Shown here one piece after another: positions 1 through 6,566 of a DNA stretch of 44,119 bases (its first letter is position 1; each line of letters opens with the position of its first letter). The notes under the pieces were generated by a model that had not been told where the DNA came from, did no database searches, and saw only the letters and a list, made by a program, of their open reading frames with translations. The position numbers were made by a program, and so were the translations under genes. The stretch comes from Pseudomonas helleri (GTDB taxonomy: Bacteria; Pseudomonadota; Gammaproteobacteria; Pseudomonadales; Pseudomonadaceae), in assembly GCF_009600315.1 (NCBI RefSeq), contig NZ_WIWC01000043.1, positions 1-44,119 of the forward strand, given 5' to 3'.

Positions 1-32
1 AAGCCTTGGCTATGCAATATGATGCTCCTGCG

Positions 33-827
33 TCAATTCAATAACCGTGTTGCACTCAGCTCCTGCAACCGCCCAGTATAAAACAGGACTGAGTTAAGTA
101 CGCTTTCTATACGAATCAGTGTTTCCTCAATTGTGTAAATATTCAAGCCCGCGTTCAAATCAACGAAATAGATATCGCCTTCTCGATGATTTCCCGCATA
201 ACTTATACCGAGACACCCTTGCATATGTACGATCTGCTGAACCAGTTTTAAGTGCTTCTCCTTGTCTCCATAATTCTCCAATAGCAATCCGATTGATCGG
301 TAAATTTCCACGCAGTCGGTTAGGTCGCAAGCTTTGGCATCTTGGGGATCGACGAGATCAACCCGGTACTCACAATGGCTTGGGCTATTTTTGGGGAATA
401 TTCCATTATAGACACGCTCAGGATTAGGGAATCCAATCTCATCTTTAAAAAATGTTGCTTGTTCATTTAGCCGTTCTATAAATAATTTTCGGTGATTCAA
501 ATACTGTTCAAAAGTCAAAGCTTTCAGTTGTTTTTCTACAACCTCATCATGTTTCTTCTCTTTAAGCTGGTTTTGCAGATCGATTTTTTCTTGCTTTTCG
601 TCATTCTTCATTTGTTGAAGGTAAAGAAAAAGCAGAGTCCCGATAGTCGCGAACGAACTGAGTAGCGTGAATGCCCCCGCCATCACTGATCCGAAGCTTC
701 CCCAGTCTGTTGCTTGTCTGGATACCGGCCCAAGGTAATACCCATAAGCCCCGAGGACACCAATGGCAACCAGAACGCCGGTCCCTATCGCAATACCGAC
801 TCCCGCCAAAATCCAATTTGCTTTCAT
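33..827 (-). CDS. Two-TM coiled-coil membrane protein, AbiC/retron-effector-like
   Basis: The 264-residue protein has two hydrophobic helices near the N-terminus (about residues 5-32 and 46-69). A charged Lys/Glu-rich coiled coil follows (about 70-105), then a soluble C-terminal domain of about 160 residues. The second helix, starting after a DWGSFG turn, resembles the N-termini of putative abortive-infection (putAbiC) proteins and of two-TM effectors of Ec48-type retrons. That is recognition from memory, not a search. I chose the ATG at 827 because AAGGAG lies about five bases before it; an in-frame ATG at 851 has no comparable site. No reverse transcriptase is encoded in the window, but the gene reads toward the left edge, where a partner could lie. 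A membrane-acting defence effector is an inference. Confidence 0.6.
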   Translation of the reverse strand: MKANWILAGVGIAIGTGVLVAIGVLGAYGYYLGPVSRQATDWGSFGSVMAGAFTLLSSFATIGTLLFLYLQQMKNDEKQEKIDLQNQLKEKKHDEVVEKQLKALTFEQYLNHRKLFIERLNEQATFFKDEIGFPNPERVYNGIFPKNSPSHCEYRVDLVDPQDAKACDLTDCVEIYRSIGLLLENYGDKEKHLKLVQQIVHMQGCLGISYAGNHREGDIYFVDLNAGLNIYTIEETLIRIESVLNSVLFYTGRLQELSATRLLN

Positions 828-851
828 GACGACTCCTTTGATGTTCCTCAT

Positions 852-1115
852 TGTCGTTTAACGTAATGGGAACGCCAAGGGCGTTACTGATGGTTCATCG
901 CATGCCTGCAAAGCCGACGCACTCCAAACCATCTGGATAGACACAACGGGTTGTCTATCCACTATCAAGAAAACTCGCTTCCTGACGACGTTCTACGATT
1001 ACCTAAAGAGGTTCCCTATCCCTAACGCTGCCTGTCCATATAGTGCGGGCCTTTGAAAGAAAACCTAATACTCAAACTTTTATCCATATAAATCAATCGG
1101 ATAGCAATACTTCAG
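852..1115. other. Intergenic region between effector-like gene and dgt remnant
   Basis: I see no coding frame with convincing content in this stretch. It is moderately AT-rich in its right half and must contain the promoter of the leftward effector-like gene, but I cannot place a clear -35/-10 pair. It lies where the missing 5' half of dgt would be expected, so it probably spans a recombination or deletion scar. No reverse transcriptase, transposase or obvious msr/msd fold is visible. Confidence 0.4.
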
Positions 1116-1148
1116 TTTGGTTGCATAATTGCCTGTAGTGGGCTGCAC

Positions 1149-1853
1149 TTGCTCGAAAGCATTGCCCACAAATTGGGTTTGCCACAAATAGAAGACGAGC
1201 GCTGGGCGCGGCATCCACTGGTGTACCTGATGGAGGCAGCCGACGACATCTGCTATGCCCTCATCGATCTTGAAGACGGTCTGGAAATGGACCTGCTTGA
1301 ATACCGTGAGGTGGAGTCCTTGTTGCTGGGCCTGGTGGGCGATGATCTACCTGAAACCTATCGACTGCTCGGCCCCTCAGACTCGCAACGACGCAAGCTG
1401 GCGATTCTGCGTGGAAAAGCCATTGAACACCTCACCAATGCGGCCGCCCTGGCCTTTGTGGAGCAGCAGGACGCTTTATTGGCAGGAACCTTACAGGGGG
1501 ATTTGGTCGAACACATGCACGGCGCAGCACAGCGGTGTGTACTGGATGCCAAAAATATGGCAAGAGTGAAAATATTCCAGGACAAACGTAAGACCCTTCA
1601 CGAAATCGGCGCCTATACCACCCTGGAAATTTTGTTGAATGCATTTTGTGGGGCAGCGCTTGAGCAACATGGCGGGCGTACGCCGTCATTCAAAAATCGC
1701 CGTATCCTCGATTTGCTGGGTAGTAATGCACCAAACGCACAGTGGCCACTGCATCGATCATTTATGCGAATAATCGACTTTATTGCAGGCATGACAGACA
1801 GCTATGCCACACAAATGGCCAGAGAAATGACCGGGCGTTCCAGCCCTGCCTGA
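1149..1853 (+). pseudogene. dgt: dGTP triphosphohydrolase, 5'-truncated remnant
   Basis: The 234 codons match the C-terminal half of bacterial dGTPases, which are usually about 440 residues. The RHPLVYLMEAADDICYA segment carries the last metal-binding Asp of the family. The N-terminal half with the HD-type His...His-Asp metal site is absent. The open frame begins at a TTG with no Shine-Dalgarno site. Dgt-like residues (FGC ... LHLLE) can be followed upstream in the same frame to about 1116, before a TAA at 1089-1091. This indicates a gene that lost its 5' half and is decaying around the breakpoint, not a natural short form. A hairpin without a T-run follows at 1859-1882. Activity is not expected. 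I am confident of the family and less sure that nothing is made from it. Confidence 0.8.
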
Positions 1854-1858
1854 CAAGA

Positions 1859-1882
1859 CCCGCCCTTTAATAACCGGGCGGG
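1859..1882 (+). terminator. Hairpin after dgt remnant
   Basis: The 7-bp perfect inverted repeat CCCGCCC/GGGCGGG lies with a 10-nt loop directly after the dgt stop. There is no T-run, so factor-independent termination is uncertain. Confidence 0.45.
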
Positions 1883-2025
1883 CAACTGCACTCCTCGTAA
1901 AGCGAATCTAACTATCTGTGGCTTACATTTAGTCACCTGGATTCTTACAGCTCGACTAAACATTGCCAGTACAGATAAACAACATTGCGAAAAAGCCTCC
2001 AGACAAAAAACTCATAGTACTCAGC

Positions 2026-2136
2026 TTGTTTAAAAAATAGGCTGCCACCTTTTAAACAATTTTACATCCTCATACAAAGTGTGAGCTGCCGCCTTATTTA
2101 ATGTAGGAATATTCCCATACTACATTTGTAGGCTAC
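2026..2136. promoter_or_regulatory. Inverted-repeat-rich control region of BvgA-like operon
   Basis: This AT-rich region of a 356-bp intergenic gap holds several symmetric elements. There is a 10-bp perfect inverted repeat, TTGTTTAAAA (2026-2035) and TTTTAAACAA (2050-2059). ATGTAG (2101-2106) and CTACAT (2120-2125) flank the palindrome GGAATATTCC (2106-2115). GTAG-G-CTAC lies at 2128-2136. A near direct repeat GCTGCC(A/G)CCTT occurs at about 2041 and 2085. They precede the response-regulator start by 74-184 bp, so they are plausible operator sites for it, perhaps autoregulatory. Binding is inferred. Confidence 0.5.
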
Positions 2137-2209
2137 TCGTTTCGTGCCCGCGCCTGTGTAACTGAGCTAAGGTGCGCCCTTTCTATGCAGTACTTTATGG
2201 GAAATTCAT

Positions 2210-2836
2210 ATGAGCACCGTATTTATTGTTGACGACCACCCGGTAATCCGATTAGCCATACGTATGTTGTTAGAGCATGAAGGTTATGAAATAGTCGGAG
2301 AAACCGACAACGGCGTAGATGCCATGCAAATGATCCGCGAATGTGTTCCTGACCTGATCATTCTTGATATCTGCATACCAAAACTCGATGGTCTTGAAGT
2401 GTTGGCACGCTTCAGCGCGATGAACTCAACCCTGAAAACGCTGGTCTTGACCGCTCAGTCGCCCGCTTTGTTTGCAATGCGCTGCATGCAATCCGGCGCT
2501 GCGGGCTATGTGTGTAAACAAGAAGACTTAAGTGAACTTGTCAGTGCTATCAAGGCTGTATTTTCCGGGTACAATTATTTTCCCAGTCAGGCACTGTGCC
2601 CTGAAAAAAATGAGGGCGACACACTTTCAGAAATCGAGTTATTCAAACAAGTCAATGACCGTGAACTCATGGTACTGAAGCTGTTTGCTCAAGGTAAAAC
2701 AAACAAGGAAATTGCCACTGGCATGTTCCTCAGTAATAAAACCGTGAGCACGTATAAAAAACGGCTCATGCAAAAATTAAGAGCCAGTTCCCTGGTAGAT
2801 CTAATTGAACTGGCTAAACGCAACGCTTTAGTGTGA
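2210..2836 (+). CDS. NarL/LuxR-family response regulator, BvgA/EvgA-like
   Basis: The 208-residue regulator has a receiver domain (about residues 1-118) with the acidic pair Asp8-Asp9, phospho-acceptor Asp53 in LIILDICIP, and Lys103. A C-terminal LuxR-type helix-turn-helix follows (about 145-205, with GKTNKEIATGMFLS and VSTYKKRLMQKL). Size, layout and the partner resemble BvgA of Bordetella and EvgA of E. coli. The stop codon overlaps the GTG start of the downstream hybrid kinase (GTGA), so the two are translationally coupled and almost certainly form one phosphorelay. The upstream gap carries several inverted repeats. Target genes cannot be read from sequence; the adjacent HD-GYP gene is an obvious candidate. 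Confidence 0.9.
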   Translation: MSTVFIVDDHPVIRLAIRMLLEHEGYEIVGETDNGVDAMQMIRECVPDLIILDICIPKLDGLEVLARFSAMNSTLKTLVLTAQSPALFAMRCMQSGAAGYVCKQEDLSELVSAIKAVFSGYNYFPSQALCPEKNEGDTLSEIELFKQVNDRELMVLKLFAQGKTNKEIATGMFLSNKTVSTYKKRLMQKLRASSLVDLIELAKRNALV

Positions 2837-5800
2837 GAACCAGGATGCCCACGCGGTTAAAGAAATATCTGTCGCTGCTTACAGGATTAATCCTGTGTAC
2901 ATCCGTGTTGGCCGAGCAGTCCCTAATTGAAAGCTATTCTCTGCTCAGCCGCTCGGGCACCTACCACATAGGCGTTGCACTGGATAAACAACAACGTAAC
3001 TGGCTGCAGGAAAAAAGCCAAATCGTTGTGGGCACATCATCCTCGGACTATCCACCGTTTGATATGACCGCCAGCGGACAAGACTACGAAGGTTTGACCG
3101 CTGATTACGCTGGCCTTTTGGCCACCGCCCTTAACGTGTCCATCAAAGTGCAGCGTTTTGCGACAAGAGACGCTGCAATCAAAGCGCTCGAGGAGGGCAA
3201 AATCGATTTACTGGGCACTTCCAACGGTTTCGAAGCAGCTCATCCGCAGCTATTGCTCTCCATTCCCTATGCCATTGATCAGCCCGTACTGGTTACCCGC
3301 GAGGGCGAGACACGCTCTCTCTCCGATGGGCTCGAGGGTATGCGCCTGAGCATGGTTTATCACTACCTTCCTCTGGAAGAGGTAAAGGCCCTTTATCCCA
3401 AGGCGATCATCCAGTCTTACCCATCTGTTCAAAACGCAATTAATGCAGTGGCTTTTGACCAGGCTGATGTGTTCATGGGCGATACGGTGTCCACTCACTA
3501 CATGATCAACAAGGGCTATTTGAAGAACATCAAAATGGCTAATTTCGGCAAGCAGGAAACCTATGGTTTCAGCTTTGCCGTAAGCCGTAACAATACACAA
3601 TTGCTCGATATCATCAACGCCACACTCAAGTCGGTGCCTAACAGCGAGCGAGTAAGTATTGCCAAGCGCTGGAGTGCCGGTAGCGACATCCTGCTGACCG
3701 ACCAAAAACTCCAGCTGACAGATCGCGAAGAACGTTGGCTCGCCCAGCACCCTACGGTCAAAGTGGTAGTGAATGAGACGATGGCTCCGCTGACTTTCTT
3801 TGATGCTGACGGCAACTTCAGAGGCATCACTGCCGACTTGCTCGAACTCATTCGACTGCGCACCGGCCTGCGCTTTGAAATCCAGCGTGCCCGTAGTCTC
3901 GGCACCATGATTCAGATGATCAATAAACATGAAACAGACATTATCTCGGCCATCAGCCCGTCCATGTCCCGTGAAGACGCGCTGAACTTCAGTCGGCCCT
4001 ATCTGGAAAACTCCTTTGTCCTGCTCACTCTCAAGGGCTCTGAACAACCTTCAAGCCTTGAACAGTTATCGGGCAAAAAACTTGCACTGACACAGGGAAA
4101 CCCTCTGACGGAATATTTTCGCACCGAGCACCCGAAGATCACGCTGGTCGAAACTGACGACATTTATCAAGCCTCTGAGTTGTTGGCTGAAGGCAAGGTC
4201 CAAGGGGCAGTCAATACACTGGTTCTGGCTAATTACCTGTTGTCTTCCCAGGTATTCCAGGACCGTATACAGATCAGCGCGTCCCTTGGCACCCAACCCG
4301 CCACGTTTTCCCTGGCCACTGCCCGTGATGCCACGGAATTAAGCTCTATTCTCAATAAGGCCCTGTTAAGTATTGCCCCGGACGAACTGGGTATTATCAA
4401 CAGTCGCTGGCGCGGATACGTTCCAGCATCAGACAGTTACTGGCGTAATTACCATCGCCTGATCTACCAAATCATTATGGGTACCAGCCTTTTATTGGTC
4501 CTGTCATTGATCTGGAATGCCTATATGCGGCGCCAGATTCAACAACGCAGAACGGCAGAACGCGCACTCAGCGATCAGTTCGAGTTCATGCGTGCTTTGG
4601 TCGACGGCACACCGCATCCGATCTATGTCCGTGATCGCGATGGGATTCTGCAAACCTGCAATGACAGCTACTTGAAAGCCTTTTCAGCCAAACGTGAAGA
4701 CGTCATTGGTAAAACAGTGATGCAAACCCAAAGCATGCTGAACAATATTCACGAAGCCCATGACTACCAAGCTGATTACCTGAGAGTGATGTGCGAAGGC
4801 TTGCCTCTGATCACTGATCGCCCTCTGCATATTGGCGATACCACCCTGACCATTTATCACTGGATACTTCCGTATCGTAATTCGCTGGGTGAAGTTCAGG
4901 GCATCATCGGCGGCTGGATTGACATCAGCGATCGGCGCCAGCTCCTTGATGAACTGCGTGCAGCCAAAGAGCTGGCCGATGACGCCAATCGTGCAAAAAG
5001 TACATTCCTCGCGACGATGAGCCATGAAATACGCACGCCGATGAATGCCGTCATAGGCATGCTGGAACTGACCCTCAAACGCGCCGATCAAGGGCACCTT
5101 GATCGACCCTCAATTGAGGTTGCCTACAATTCAGCCAAAGATCTGCTGGAATTGATTGGCGACATTCTCGATATCGCCCGCATCGAATCAGGCCGCATGA
5201 ATCTGACCCCGGAGCGCGTTAACTTGCGAGAGTTGGCCAATTCGGTCATTCGGGTGTTTGATGGTCTTGCACGTCAGAAATCTCTGGGGCTGATATTTAT
5301 TTTCAAACCCGAAGGTATAGCCCCGAATGTGTTGATCGACCCGCTTCGTTTCAAGCAGATTCTGACTAACTTGATCAGTAACGCCATCAAGTTTACCGAG
5401 CGCGGCCAAGTAACACTGGAGCTCAACATGCTGGCCACCGAGACCCCGGAACAGGTCGAGATTCGTTTGAGCGTTAAAGACACCGGCATCGGGATTAGCC
5501 AGCAAGATCAGAAACGCTTGTTCGAACCCTTTGCACAAGTCGAAAACAGGGGGCAACTGGCACTCAATGGAGCAGGCCTGGGTCTGGTTATTTGCCGCAG
5601 CCTGTGTGAAATGATGGGTGGCACCCTTGATTTAACCAGCGAACCCTCAATCGGCACCCATATTCAAATCTCGCTAAAAGCCCCCACATTGGCACCTTGC
5701 CTGAATACCGTCACGCCAGAACCAGACATCTCACCCAGCACGCGCCAATTGAACGTTCTGGTGGTTGATGATCATCCAGCCAATCGATTGTTAATGTGCC

Positions 5801-6459
5801 AGCAGTTGGGCTTTTTGGGCCATCGATTTACCACAGAGCACAACGGTGCTGACGGACTGGAAACCTGGAAAGAAGGCACATTCGATCTGGTCATTGCAGA
5901 CTGCAACATGCCCGTCATGAATGGTTACGATCTAACGCGAGCAATTCGCCAGCACGAACAGGCTTTGCAGCACGCGCCCTGCACCATATTAGGGTTTACC
6001 GCTAACGCTCAGCCGGAAGAGCGCCTTCGCTGCAAGCAAGCCGGCATGAATGACTGTTTGTTCAAACCCATCAGCCTGACACTGTTGAGCCAGCGTTTAA
6101 ACGCAATTGAGCCTCCCGATCAGCTGTACGGAATTATCAATCTCGAAAGCCTTTACTCTCTGTCCGGGCGTGACGAATCGAGGACTAAACGTTTGCTTGA
6201 GGAGTTGCTGCGCAGTAACCGGGATGACCTTGCATCGCTCCTGAAGCTGCCACTTACTGAAGATCTGGAACCCTTTTATAACCTGGCCCACCGAATCAAG
6301 GGCGCAGCGCGAATTGTCGGCGCCCACGACCTGATTAAACAGTGTGAAGCCATGGAGCAAGCCAGCCCCTCAACACTGCTCGCGTGCCGCAACGCCGTGC
6401 AGCGCGCCATGGAGTCACTGGAAAAAGCAATGGTCAACGAACTGGCCAAGGGGAGTTAA
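2833..6459 (+). CDS. BvgS-like unorthodox hybrid sensor histidine kinase
   Basis: The 1208-residue protein has a signal peptide (about 1-28), two tandem periplasmic Venus-flytrap domains of the SBP_bac_3 type (about 45-280 and 295-530), one TM helix (about 546-566) and a PAS domain (about 580-700). HisKA follows with His731 in ATMSHEIRTPMN, then HATPase (about 835-950), a receiver with Asp1023 in IADCNMPVMNG, and an HPt domain with His1153 in LAHRIKGAA. His731 and Asp1023 fall at almost the same positions as remembered for Bordetella BvgS (729 and 1023). All four phosphorelay sites are intact. It should sense a periplasmic small molecule or condition and pass phosphate to the coupled regulator upstream. 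The GTG at 2833 overlaps that gene's stop; an ATG at 2845 is an alternative start. The ligand is unknown. Confidence 0.92.
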   Translation: MRTRMPTRLKKYLSLLTGLILCTSVLAEQSLIESYSLLSRSGTYHIGVALDKQQRNWLQEKSQIVVGTSSSDYPPFDMTASGQDYEGLTADYAGLLATALNVSIKVQRFATRDAAIKALEEGKIDLLGTSNGFEAAHPQLLLSIPYAIDQPVLVTREGETRSLSDGLEGMRLSMVYHYLPLEEVKALYPKAIIQSYPSVQNAINAVAFDQADVFMGDTVSTHYMINKGYLKNIKMANFGKQETYGFSFAVSRNNTQLLDIINATLKSVPNSERVSIAKRWSAGSDILLTDQKLQLTDREERWLAQHPTVKVVVNETMAPLTFFDADGNFRGITADLLELIRLRTGLRFEIQRARSLGTMIQMINKHETDIISAISPSMSREDALNFSRPYLENSFVLLTLKGSEQPSSLEQLSGKKLALTQGNPLTEYFRTEHPKITLVETDDIYQASELLAEGKVQGAVNTLVLANYLLSSQVFQDRIQISASLGTQPATFSLATARDATELSSILNKALLSIAPDELGIINSRWRGYVPASDSYWRNYHRLIYQIIMGTSLLLVLSLIWNAYMRRQIQQRRTAERALSDQFEFMRALVDGTPHPIYVRDRDGILQTCNDSYLKAFSAKREDVIGKTVMQTQSMLNNIHEAHDYQADYLRVMCEGLPLITDRPLHIGDTTLTIYHWILPYRNSLGEVQGIIGGWIDISDRRQLLDELRAAKELADDANRAKSTFLATMSHEIRTPMNAVIGMLELTLKRADQGHLDRPSIEVAYNSAKDLLELIGDILDIARIESGRMNLTPERVNLRELANSVIRVFDGLARQKSLGLIFIFKPEGIAPNVLIDPLRFKQILTNLISNAIKFTERGQVTLELNMLATETPEQVEIRLSVKDTGIGISQQDQKRLFEPFAQVENRGQLALNGAGLGLVICRSLCEMMGGTLDLTSEPSIGTHIQISLKAPTLAPCLNTVTPEPDISPSTRQLNVLVVDDHPANRLLMCQQLGFLGHRFTTEHNGADGLETWKEGTFDLVIADCNMPVMNGYDLTRAIRQHEQALQHAPCTILGFTANAQPEERLRCKQAGMNDCLFKPISLTLLSQRLNAIEPPDQLYGIINLESLYSLSGRDESRTKRLLEELLRSNRDDLASLLKLPLTEDLEPFYNLAHRIKGAARIVGAHDLIKQCEAMEQASPSTLLACRNAVQRAMESLEKAMVNELAKGS

Positions 6460-6566
6460 AACCGGCGAGGGAGCCACCTTGGGTGCAAGGCCAATATTCC
6501 GGCAGATTGGCCCTCATTCACTATGCTTAGGCATACGGTTGCTCTCCCATCCAAGCAGACACAGCC

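Noticed and set aside
3250..4047. 265-codon open frame on the minus strand inside the BvgS-like gene
   Set aside because: Antisense to the Venus-flytrap domains, with no recognisable protein content.
5019..6459. Loss of function in the BvgS-like phosphorelay
   Set aside because: His731, Asp1023 and His1153, and the ATP-binding boxes, are all present, so the relay appears intact.
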